A stretch of 7,243 bases of DNA from an uncultured Clostridia bacterium (GTDB lineage Bacteria; Bacillota; Clostridia; Oscillospirales; CAG-272), in contig CAMPBZ010000057.1 of assembly GCA_946641795.1 (NCBI GenBank), positions 1-7,243 of the forward strand, written 5' to 3'. The position numbers and the translations under genes were made by a program. The first letter of the stretch is position 1. The number at the start of each line of letters is the position of its first letter. Of the stretch, positions 1 to 5,948 are shown piece after piece. The notes under the pieces were generated by a model, which saw only the letters and a program-made list of their open reading frames with translations, searched no databases and was not told the origin of the DNA.

Positions 1-1054
1 TTTCGGGGTCGTTGGGAATGGCGTTCTTGTTGGCGGTGATGCGCACCTCGTCAAGGCGGTGCTCCATCTCCTTGCCGGTCACGCCGAAGGGGCGCAGATC
101 AATGAGCATAAGATGGTTGTCGGTGCCGCCGGAAACGATGCGGAAGCCCTCTTTTTGGAGCGCCTCGCAAAGCACTTTGGCGTTTTTGACGATTTGTTTT
201 TGATAATTCTTGAAATCCTCGGTCATCGCCTCGCCGAAAGCAACGGCTTTGGCGGCAATGATGTGTTCCAGCGGGCCACCCTGCGTACCGGGGAAAATGG
301 CTTTGTCGATCTGCTGGGCGTATTTCTCCTTGCAAAGGATCAACCCGCCGCGCGGGCCGCGCAGGGTTTTGTGCGTGGTGGTGGTGACAACATCGGCATA
401 CGGCACGGGGCTGGGATGAACGCCCGCGGCGACCAGGCCGGCAATGTGCGCCATATCCACCATCAGGATGGCGCCGACTTCGTCGGCAATGGCGCGGAAT
501 TTGGCAAAATCAATGATACGCGAGTAGGCGCTTGCGCCGGCAACGATGAGCTTGGGCTTGCATTCCAGCGCAATGCGGCGGATTTCGTCGTAATCCAGCA
601 TTTCGGTTTCGGGCGAGAGGCTGTATGGCACCACGTTGAAGTATTTGCCGGAAATATTGACGGGCGAGCCGTGGGAAAGGTGGCCGCCGTGCGCCAGGTT
701 CATTCCCATTACGGTATCGCCGGGTTGCAGGAAGGCGTAGAAAACGGCAAGGTTTGCCGAGGCGCCGCAATGGGGCTGTACGTTGGCGTGCTCGGCCCCG
801 AACAGGGCTTTGGCGCGCTCGCGGGCAATGTTTTCCACCACGTCCACACACTGGCAACCGCCGTAGTAGCGTTTGCCAGGAAAACCTTCGGCATATTTAT
901 TGGTCAGCACCGTTCCGGCCGCCAGCAAAACGGCTTTGGAAACGATGTTTTCGGAAGCGATCAGCTCGATGTTCCGCTTTTGCCGGGCAAGCTCCTCGGC
1001 GCAGGCGGCGGCAACTTCGGGGTCAAAATTGGCAAGTTCATCAAAAAAATACAT
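1..1054 (-). CDS. glyA: Serine hydroxymethyltransferase, 3' end cut by the left window edge
   Basis: This cytosolic PLP enzyme interconverts serine and glycine while moving a one-carbon unit to or from tetrahydrofolate, supplying purine, thymidylate and methionine synthesis. I translated the minus strand from the ATG at 1054-1052. The 351 visible codons have no stop and run off the left edge; the family is usually about 410-420 residues, so some 60 C-terminal residues are missing. Recognisable family segments are NKYAEGFPGKRYYGG (residues 52-66), NLAHGGHLSHGSPVN (119-133), VDMAHIAGLVAAGVHP (199-214), TTTTHKTLRGPRGG with the PLP-binding Lys229 (224-237), FPGTQGGPLEH, and SGGTDNHL near the end. 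GGAG at 1064-1067 lies 9 bases before the ATG and supports this start. One oddity is VQPHCGASAN at residues 92-101, where most relatives have PHSGAQAN. The gene appears monocistronic at its 5' end, with its own promoter, and is divergent from the membrane-protein gene at 1253. The family assignment is very secure. Confidence 0.97.
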   Translation of the reverse strand, partial: MYFFDELANFDPEVAAACAEELARQKRNIELIASENIVSKAVLLAAGTVLTNKYAEGFPGKRYYGGCQCVDVVENIARERAKALFGAEHANVQPHCGASANLAVFYAFLQPGDTVMGMNLAHGGHLSHGSPVNISGKYFNVVPYSLSPETEMLDYDEIRRIALECKPKLIVAGASAYSRIIDFAKFRAIADEVGAILMVDMAHIAGLVAAGVHPSPVPYADVVTTTTHKTLRGPRGGLILCKEKYAQQIDKAIFPGTQGGPLEHIIAAKAVAFGEAMTEDFKNYQKQIVKNAKVLCEALQKEGFRIVSGGTDNHLMLIDLRPFGVTGKEMEHRLDEVRITANKNAIPNDPE

Positions 1055-1095
1055 TGCAGAGGTCTCCGTTCTTCTTTTTGCAATTTCAATTTATT

Positions 1096-1124
1096 ATTTT
1101 ATCATAACAGGGCGAAAAAGTCAA
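1096..1124 (-). promoter_or_regulatory. Sigma-A-type promoter for glyA
   Basis: Read on the minus strand, TTGACT (1119-1124) and TAAAAT (1096-1101) are separated by exactly 17 bases. A TG one base before the -10 gives an extended -10 (TGATAAAAT). The predicted start site is near 1089, leaving a leader of about 35 bases that contains the GGAG ribosome site. I see no riboswitch or attenuator in so short a leader. Each box matches the consensus at five of six positions. Confidence 0.75.
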
Positions 1125-1193
1125 GCAGTTTTCAACGGTTTCGACATTTTTTCGCAAATATTTATATTTCGCCTTGCAATTTTTGCATTTTTA

Positions 1194-1222
1194 TTGATTT
1201 TTGTTTTCTCCTATGTTAAAAT
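1194..1222 (+). promoter_or_regulatory. Sigma-A-type promoter for the gene at 1253
   Basis: TTGATT (1194-1199) and TAAAAT (1217-1222) are spaced by exactly 17 bases, again with an extended -10 TG (1214-1215). Transcription would start near 1229 and give a leader of about 24 bases ending in a strong GGGAGGAGGT ribosome site (1238-1247), 5 bases before the ATG. It diverges from the glyA promoter. About 69 AT-rich bases separate the two -35 boxes and could hold a shared regulator site. Confidence 0.7.
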
Positions 1223-1252
1223 AGAGGCAAGAACAACGGGAGGAGGTGCGCA

Positions 1253-1921
1253 ATGACCGCTTTGCCGAGCCGAAATACCGATCTTTTGCGCCGCGTGCGC
1301 CGTACCCGCGCGCGCCGCCTGCTTTTGTTTGCCGGCTGGGTGGCGGTTTTGGTGCTTGCCGCCGTTTTTTTCAACAACTCGCACCGCGGCTCTGTCCTGC
1401 CGCAGATTACCGGTTGGCGGATGTGGGTTTGGGTGGCCTTTGCCCTTTTGAGCGGCGCGCTCCTCTTTCGCGTGTTCTCGATTTTTACCGACCGGCCGTT
1501 TGAGGGCGAGATCATCCGCTCCTCGCTGGCGCACACCTACTCCGCTTCCGACGGCGAAAAAAGCGAAGACGAAACGGCAAATTTCCGCGTACAGACCGCC
1601 CTGCGCGTGCGCTGTACCGACGGAAAGATCCGCAAACTCCGCTTTGAGCAAAAGCCGGGGTTCTTCCTTTACTACCACGAGGGCAACCACATTTGCAAGT
1701 TTGCGGGCCTGCGCTATCCCCTTGCCGACCCGGCCAGTATGCCGCCCCTGACGCACCCGCTGAAAACCGCCGACGAGGACACCACCGGCAAGACGGTGGT
1801 TGACCCTTCCCGCTCCTACCTTTGCGTTTGTTGCGGGCATTTTTACCCCACGCCCACGGTTTGCGAGGATTGCAAGCTGACATTGATTGATCCAAAAGAG
1901 GTCTTTCCAAAGGAAAAATAA
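1253..1921 (+). CDS. Uncharacterised two-helix membrane protein with C-terminal zinc-ribbon-like motif
   Basis: I do not recognise this 222-residue protein. Visible in order: a short basic N-terminus (several Arg in residues 7-22), a hydrophobic segment at about 22-40, a second at about 56-74, a soluble region of about 110 residues, and Cys191-x2-Cys194 followed by Cys204-x2-Cys207 (with an extra Cys193) near the C-terminus. The four spaced cysteines look like a zinc ribbon. By the positive-inside rule the Arg-rich N-terminus should be cytoplasmic, so with two helices the soluble domain and zinc motif would also be cytoplasmic. The middle region has a YYHEGNHICKFAGLRYP stretch (140-156) that I cannot assign to a family. 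The start is well supported by GGGAGGAGGT five bases upstream and a promoter. Its stop codon lies inside the terminator hairpin. It is a single-gene transcript facing spoVAE, so its neighbours do not reveal its role. That it is a real gene is very likely; its function is unknown. Confidence 0.85.
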   Translation: MTALPSRNTDLLRRVRRTRARRLLLFAGWVAVLVLAAVFFNNSHRGSVLPQITGWRMWVWVAFALLSGALLFRVFSIFTDRPFEGEIIRSSLAHTYSASDGEKSEDETANFRVQTALRVRCTDGKIRKLRFEQKPGFFLYYHEGNHICKFAGLRYPLADPASMPPLTHPLKTADEDTTGKTVVDPSRSYLCVCCGHFYPTPTVCEDCKLTLIDPKEVFPKEK

Positions 1922-1956
1922 CGGTGCATCGCGGGGCGATACACCGTTATTTTTTT
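1914..1956. terminator. Bidirectional intrinsic terminator shared by the gene at 1253 and spoVAE
   Basis: AATAACGGTG (1917-1926) pairs perfectly with CACCGTTATT (1942-1951). After one C/A mismatch, ATCG pairs with CGAT around a five-base loop (1932-1936). A T-run follows at 1950-1956 on the plus strand, and the A-run at 1914-1918 provides a T-run on the minus strand, so it should stop transcription in both directions. The TAA of the plus-strand gene (1919-1921) is part of the stem, and the spoVAE stop codon (1955-1957) abuts the other arm. Confidence 0.9.
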
Positions 1957-2323
1957 ACGTTTTCGGTTTGCCGCGGAAGCACAGGCAGACAAGGTAGCCG
2001 AAGATCAGCGCCGCCGAAATGCCGCCCGCGGTGGTGGTCAGCGCCCCGGTCAGCGCGCCGAGCAAGCCCTGTTCCTCCACCGCCTGCCTGACCCCTTTGG
2101 AGATGAGAAAGCCGAACCCGGTGAGCGGAACGGTTGCGCCGGCGCCGGCAAAATCCACCAGCGGCTTGTAAAGGCCAACCGCGCCCAGAACAACGCCGGC
2201 AACCACATAAACGACGAGGATACGCGCCGGGGTAAGGTTGGTTTTGTCGATCAAGATTTGCGCAATGACGCAGAAAGCGCCGCCAATCAAAAACGCGCGC
2301 AAACAAGCAATGAAAATATCCAT
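1955..2323 (-). CDS. spoVAE: Stage V sporulation protein AE (SpoVAEb-type)
   Basis: A 122-residue integral membrane protein of the SpoVA family, which in spore formers moves Ca-dipicolinic acid across the forespore inner membrane during sporulation and releases it in germination. Hydrophobic segments lie at about 4-25, 34-56 and 87-115. The loop between them carries GAGATVPLTGFG (60-71) followed by SKGV, which I recognise as the SpoVAE signature. Length fits the family (about 115-125). The start ATG at 2323 is preceded by GGGGAG (2333-2338) with a 9-base gap. The spoVAD stop lies only 3 bases upstream, so the two genes share a transcript and the ribosome site overlaps the end of spoVAD. The protein is SpoVAEb-like, not the soluble SpoVAEa. 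It ends at the bidirectional terminator. Confidence 0.95.
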   Translation of the reverse strand: MDIFIACLRAFLIGGAFCVIAQILIDKTNLTPARILVVYVVAGVVLGAVGLYKPLVDFAGAGATVPLTGFGFLISKGVRQAVEEQGLLGALTGALTTTAGGISAALIFGYLVCLCFRGKPKT

Positions 2324-2326
2324 CGG

Positions 2327-3340
2327 TCACGTCTCCCCTTTCAACGTCCGGCTTTCCAGTTCCACCAGGTGCGCCACCGCCGGAATGGTGCGCCCCTGTT
2401 TGATGCTATCCGGGCTCATCAGCGCGCCGGTGGGCAGGAAGAGGATGCGCTTTTCAACGCCCTCCCAAAGCCGCGGGAGCAGATAGCCGCCCAGCGTGAC
2501 CGCCGCGCAACCGCACCCGGAGCCGCCCGAATGAACGTCCTGCCGGTCGCGGTCGTAAATGAGCTGCCCACAATCGGAATACTGCGCACGAAGGTCGATC
2601 CCCTCGGCTTTGAGGAGATCGCAGAGAATGGCGCCGCCCTCGTAGCCAAGGTCGCCCGTAATGATACGGTCGTAATCATCCGGGATCGTGCCTGCTTCTT
2701 GAAAGAAGCGTTTGAGCGTGTCCGCCGCGGCAAGCGCCATTGCACCGCCCATATTAGCGGCGTCCCTGACCCCGCTATCCTGCGGGATCCCGACCATTCC
2801 GCGCGTAATGGGAACGCCGTCCTCGTCTTTTCCGCCAATCAGGAACGCGCCCGCACCGGTCACCGTCCATTGTGCGGTGGGGCTCCGCTGTCCGCCGTAT
2901 TCCACGGGGGTGCGATACTGCCGCTCGGCGGCGCAGTTGTGCGAGGAAGTGACCGCGCACGCCCACTTTGCAATGCCGCCCGTAACCGCCATTCCGGCAA
3001 GCAAAATGCCCTCGGCCGAGGTGGAACAGGCGCCGTAAATGCCGCAATACGGAATTGGGTACTCCAAAAGCCCGTAGGCCGAGGCAACGCACTGGTTGAG
3101 CAGATCGCCGGCGAAGAGAAGGTCGATTTGCCCGGGTTCCAGCGCCCGCCGCGAAATGGCAAGCGCCAACGCGCGGCGCTGCATTTCACTCTCGGCCGCC
3201 TCCCAGGTTTTTTGACCGAATTTGTCGGTTGGGTCTTTCAAATCGAAACAACTGCCCAGCGGCCCTTCCGTTTCTTTTTTGCCGACCGCCGTTGCCCACG
3301 CGCAAATTTTTGCCTGCAAGCGAATGATCCCCTGTGCCAT
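2327..3340 (-). CDS. spoVAD: Stage V sporulation protein AD
   Basis: SpoVAD is a thiolase/ketoacyl-synthase-fold protein that binds dipicolinic acid and helps load it into the spore core. Family features visible in the 337 residues: YGACSTSAEG (102-111), with Cys105 at the position of the thiolase nucleophile; ATSSHN-like VTSSHNC (130-136) and QRSPTAQWTVTGAGA (151-165); GMVGIPQDSGVRDAANMGGAMA (181-202); ITGDLGYEG (227-235); and HSGGSGCGCAA (270-280). Length matches the usual 335-340. I start it at ATG 3340 (MAQGII), preceded by AGGAAGGG-type ribosome sites at 3349-3357. The same frame stays open for about 190 further codons upstream, but that extension runs antisense through the lipoprotein gene and has no family similarity. 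It is first in a two-gene operon with spoVAE, and spoVAC, its usual upstream neighbour, is not present. Confidence 0.96.
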   Translation of the reverse strand: MAQGIIRLQAKICAWATAVGKKETEGPLGSCFDLKDPTDKFGQKTWEAAESEMQRRALALAISRRALEPGQIDLLFAGDLLNQCVASAYGLLEYPIPYCGIYGACSTSAEGILLAGMAVTGGIAKWACAVTSSHNCAAERQYRTPVEYGGQRSPTAQWTVTGAGAFLIGGKDEDGVPITRGMVGIPQDSGVRDAANMGGAMALAAADTLKRFFQEAGTIPDDYDRIITGDLGYEGGAILCDLLKAEGIDLRAQYSDCGQLIYDRDRQDVHSGGSGCGCAAVTLGGYLLPRLWEGVEKRILFLPTGALMSPDSIKQGRTIPAVAHLVELESRTLKGET

Positions 3341-3366
3341 TTTGCATTCCCTTCCTCTTTTTTCTT

Positions 3367-3395
3367 TATTCTGCACGCTTTTCCGGAGATTATAC
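3367..3395 (-). promoter_or_regulatory. Sigma-G-like forespore promoter for spoVAD-spoVAE
   Basis: On the minus strand GTATA (3391-3395) and CAGAATA (3367-3373) are 17 bases apart. They resemble the sigma-G -35 (GHATR) and -10 (CATxHTA) elements: five of five at -35 and one mismatch at -10. The predicted start near 3360 leaves about 20 bases of leader, just enough to include the ribosome site at 3349-3357. SpoVA operons are sigma-G controlled in Bacillus subtilis, so the match is in the expected place. Confidence 0.6.
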
Positions 3396-3419
3396 GCATA
3401 AAAAGTTTGCAAAAGCCTA

Positions 3420-3448
3420 TTGATTTTTGACGGCAACGGGGCTATAAT
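3420..3448 (+). promoter_or_regulatory. Sigma-A-type promoter for the lipoprotein gene
   Basis: TTGATT (3420-3425) and a perfect TATAAT (3443-3448) are spaced by exactly 17 bases. The predicted start near 3455 gives a leader of about 33 bases containing AAAGGAG (3474-3480), which sits 7 bases before the ATG at 3488. A TTGACG at 3427-3432 is too close to the -10 to be its partner. Confidence 0.75.
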
Positions 3449-3487
3449 GGAATTGACCGAAAATTCATTTTGAAAAGGAGAAAAACG

Positions 3488-3898
3488 ATGAAAAAAAATG
3501 TCAGAATGCTTGCGGTTGCCCTCTCGGTGATCTTCCTTGCGCTTGCGCTGGTTGCCTGCGCGCCCCAAAGCGACCCCGATAAAGCCAAAGCCGCGCTGGA
3601 AAAGAACGGTTACACCGCAATAAAAACCAACGGCTATGTAAGCGGCGTTGTTTCCGCGATTTTTGGTGGTGAAAGCACCATTGACGCAACCGTAACCGCC
3701 ACCAAAGACATTCAGGACGCGGACGGCAACACCACGAAGACCGAGTCTATCACCATTATTTACTACAAAACTTCCGACGCCGCAAAAGAGGCCTGGAAGA
3801 GCTGGTCGAAAGCCGATCAGGAAAAATACGAAGTTGCCAAATGCTCCGGCAAAATGATTTACTGGGGCACCAAGGCCGCTGTAAAAGCCGCTTCCTGA
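3488..3898 (+). CDS. Small uncharacterised lipoprotein
   Basis: A 136-residue protein with a lipoprotein signal peptide: MKKNVR, a hydrophobic core (residues 7-22), then lipobox LVAC with the lipidated Cys24. After processing it would be anchored on the outer face of the membrane as a mature domain of about 113 residues. The mature part is Lys/Ala/Thr rich and has a likely beta segment (STIDATVTATKDI, then TESITIIYYKTSD), a helix (AAKEAWKSWS), and a C-terminal SGKMIYWGTKAAVKAA. I recognise no family. The start is ATG 3488, where AAAGGAG ends 7 bases upstream. A TTG at 3470 lies upstream of that ribosome site and is rejected. Transcription is monocistronic, from its own promoter to a strong terminator. 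Lipidation would need an Lgt, and an lgt homologue lies about 2.8 kb downstream, though that linkage may be chance. It is clearly a gene; its function is unknown. Confidence 0.88.
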   Translation: MKKNVRMLAVALSVIFLALALVACAPQSDPDKAKAALEKNGYTAIKTNGYVSGVVSAIFGGESTIDATVTATKDIQDADGNTTKTESITIIYYKTSDAAKEAWKSWSKADQEKYEVAKCSGKMIYWGTKAAVKAAS

Positions 3899-3909
3899 TA
3901 AAAGCACGT

Positions 3910-3944
3910 AAAAAAAGAGAGCCGCCGAGCGGCTCTCTTTTTTT
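3910..3944. terminator. Strong bidirectional terminator between the lipoprotein gene and ligA
   Basis: A perfect 9-bp stem GAGAGCCGC/GCGGCTCTC (3917-3925 with 3929-3937) closes a CGA loop. It is flanked by seven A (3910-3916) and seven T (3938-3944), so either strand presents a GC-rich hairpin followed by a T-run. It serves the lipoprotein gene (stop at 3896-3898) and ligA (stop at 3948-3950). Confidence 0.95.
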
Positions 3945-3947
3945 GTT

Positions 3948-5948
3948 TTATTCGGCTTGCAACAGTTTGAGAAGTTCTTCCTCGGTGATGACCGGGATGT
4001 TCAGCGCGCGGGCTTTGGTAAGCTTGGAGCCGGCCGCCTCCCCCGCTACCACATAACTGGTTTTGGAGGAAACCGAGCCCGAGACCTTGCCGCCCGCGTT
4101 TTTGATCAGTTCGCTGGCTTCGTCGCGGCTCATTGTGGGCAACGTGCCGGTCAGCACAAAGGTTTTGCCCGCAAGCAGATCCGACGTTGGCAGTTTGACC
4201 GGCGTGGTCAGCAGCCCAGCCGCGATCAGACGGTTGCAAAGATCGATGTTTTGCGGATGGGTGAAGAAGTTGACCACGCAATCGGCCGTGATCTCGCCGA
4301 AGTCGGCAAGCGAGCAAAGTTCCTCTTTGGTGGCCTGCATACAGGCTTCCAGCGTTCCGAAATGCTGTGCCAGCTCCGCCGCGGCAACCTCGCCGACATT
4401 GCGGATGCCCAGCGCGTAGATCAGGCGTTCCAACCCGGCGTTCCGCGAGCGTTCGATGGCGGCGATCAGATTTTCGGCCGATTTTTCGCCCATTCGGTCA
4501 AGGTCGGCGATCTCGGTCGCCTGCAAGCGGTAGAGATCGGCCGCGTCAGCAATCAGGTGCGCGTTCAAAAGCGCTTCCACCACCTGCGGCCCCATTCCCT
4601 CAATGTTCATCGCGTCCTTGGAGGCAAAATGCTCGATGCCGCGGGAGAGCTGCGCCGGGCATTTGCTGTTGGTACAGCGCGTTGCGGCGCCCTCGTCCTC
4701 GTCGTAAAACACCGGCTCGCCGCAGGAGGGGCAAACCTTGGGCATTTGGTATTTGGGGATCTCGCCCGCGCGGAGATCCGGATGGGAGCAGACGACCTCC
4801 GGGATGATGTCCCCCGCCTTTTGCACGGTGACGATATCGCCTACGCGAATGTCCTTTTCCCAGATAAACTCGGCGTTGTGCAGGGTTGCGCGGGAAACGG
4901 TGGTACCGGCAAGTGCGACCGGTTCCAGCACGGCGGTTGGCGTCAGCACGCCGGTACGGCCGACGGCAACGGTAATGTCCAGCAGTTTGGTTTGCTTTTG
5001 CTCGGGCGGGAATTTATAGGCCACCGCCCAGCGCGGCGTGTTGGTTCCCTCACCGAGCAGTTTGCGGTCGGCAAGGCTGTCAATTTTGATGACCACGCCG
5101 TCAATGTCGTAGCGCAGGCTGGGGCGCAGATTGCCCAGCGCCAGAATGCGCGCCGTGATCTGCTGGGATGTGCTTGCAACGGCGGTTTCTTCCAGCGTGT
5201 GGAAGCCGAGCTCGCGCAGCCGGGCAAGCGTTTCGGTATGCGATTGCGGCTTGCGGCCGTCCGGCCACAAATCTCCCTCCTGAAAATTGAAAACGAAAAT
5301 ATCCAGCCGCCGCTCGGCGGTGATTTTGGGATCCAACTGGCGCAAAGAGCCCGCCGCCGCGTTGCGCGGATTGGCAAACAGGCTTTGCCCTGCCGCGGCT
5401 CTTGCGGCGTTGAGTTTTTCAAAGCTGGCACGCGGCATATAAACCTCGCCGCGTACCGTCAGCGTCAGCGGCTCTGGAAGGCGCATCGGAATTGAAAACA
5501 CGGTTTTCAGGTTTTGTGTCACGTCCTCGCCCACAAATCCGTCGCCACGGGTGGCGCCCAGCGTGAAAACGCCGTTTTCGTAATGCAGTGAGACCGAAAG
5601 CCCGTCGATTTTCGGCTCCACCGAATAAACCGGCTCCTTGACGGTTTCGGCCACGCGCGCCAGAAATTCGTCCAGTTCCTCAAAGGAGAAAACGTCGGAA
5701 AGCGAGTTCATTTGGATGGTGTGGGTGACTTTGCCGAACTTATCCAGCGCTTTGCCGCCGACGCGGTGGGTGGGCGAGGCGGGATCGTCGTATTCGGGAT
5801 GCTCGGCTTCCAGACGGAGCAGTTCGGCGTAAAGCATATCGTAATCGTAGTCGGATATTTCGGGCGCGTCGTCCACATAGTACTTCTTTGCGTGATACAG
5901 CAGTTTTGCGCGCAGTTTTTCGATGGTTTGCAAAATGGGATCAGCCAA
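3948..5948 (-). CDS. ligA: NAD-dependent DNA ligase LigA
   Basis: LigA seals nicks in duplex DNA using NAD+, joining Okazaki fragments and finishing repair. Numbering from the ATG at 5957, the order is: N-terminal Ia domain with YHAKKYYVDDAPEISDYDYD (21-40); adenylation domain with the AMP-accepting Lys116 in EPKIDGLS, GATRGDG (134-140) and DGVVIKID (286-293); OB fold with VAVGRTGVLTPTAVLEPV (330-347) and GDIIPEV; zinc finger Cys409, Cys412, Cys428, Cys433; helix-hairpin-helix region (about 440-580); and C-terminal BRCT domain (about 590-669, with GKTFVLTGTL and ITEEELLKLL). It is full length. Start choice: AGGAGG (5958-5963) directly abuts the ATG at 5957, leaving no spacer, but lies 9 bases before a TTG at 5948-5946. 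I therefore prefer the TTG, which gives 666 residues. The gene overlaps the end of the upstream protease-like gene by 8 bases (17 if the ATG is used), is last in its operon, and ends at the bidirectional terminator. Confidence 0.97.
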   Translation of the reverse strand: MADPILQTIEKLRAKLLYHAKKYYVDDAPEISDYDYDMLYAELLRLEAEHPEYDDPASPTHRVGGKALDKFGKVTHTIQMNSLSDVFSFEELDEFLARVAETVKEPVYSVEPKIDGLSVSLHYENGVFTLGATRGDGFVGEDVTQNLKTVFSIPMRLPEPLTLTVRGEVYMPRASFEKLNAARAAAGQSLFANPRNAAAGSLRQLDPKITAERRLDIFVFNFQEGDLWPDGRKPQSHTETLARLRELGFHTLEETAVASTSQQITARILALGNLRPSLRYDIDGVVIKIDSLADRKLLGEGTNTPRWAVAYKFPPEQKQTKLLDITVAVGRTGVLTPTAVLEPVALAGTTVSRATLHNAEFIWEKDIRVGDIVTVQKAGDIIPEVVCSHPDLRAGEIPKYQMPKVCPSCGEPVFYDEDEGAATRCTNSKCPAQLSRGIEHFASKDAMNIEGMGPQVVEALLNAHLIADAADLYRLQATEIADLDRMGEKSAENLIAAIERSRNAGLERLIYALGIRNVGEVAAAELAQHFGTLEACMQATKEELCSLADFGEITADCVVNFFTHPQNIDLCNRLIAAGLLTTPVKLPTSDLLAGKTFVLTGTLPTMSRDEASELIKNAGGKVSGSVSSKTSYVVAGEAAGSKLTKARALNIPVITEEELLKLLQAE

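Noticed and set aside
59..1219. Plus-strand open frame of 386 codons across the glyA region
   Set aside because: It is antisense to unmistakable GlyA sequence, has no ribosome site, and its translation shows no recognisable domain.
1211..1840. Minus-strand open frame of 209 codons opposite the zinc-motif membrane protein
   Set aside because: The plus-strand frame has a promoter, a strong ribosome site, clear membrane helices and a terminator; the minus-strand translation is low-complexity and basic.
3389..3394. TATAAT on the minus strand as a sigma-A promoter for spoVAD
   Set aside because: The hexamer is perfect, but 17 bases upstream there is no acceptable -35, and the overlapping sigma-G-like pair fits the gene's role better.
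2258..3430. Plus-strand open frame of 390 codons across spoVAE and spoVAD
   Set aside because: It is antisense to two well-conserved sporulation genes and lacks domain content; the frame is open because of GC-rich codon bias.
3470..3487. TTG start for the lipoprotein gene
   Set aside because: It lies upstream of and overlaps the region of the ribosome site that serves the ATG at 3488; the signal peptide is complete from that ATG.
3341..3907. Upstream extension of the spoVAD frame to a 526-residue protein
   Set aside because: The extension is antisense through the lipoprotein gene and its promoter; the ribosome site, promoter and family length all support the start at 3340.
3957..5495. Plus-strand open frame of 512 codons opposite ligA
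   Set aside because: It is the complementary shadow of conserved LigA motifs and has no supported start.
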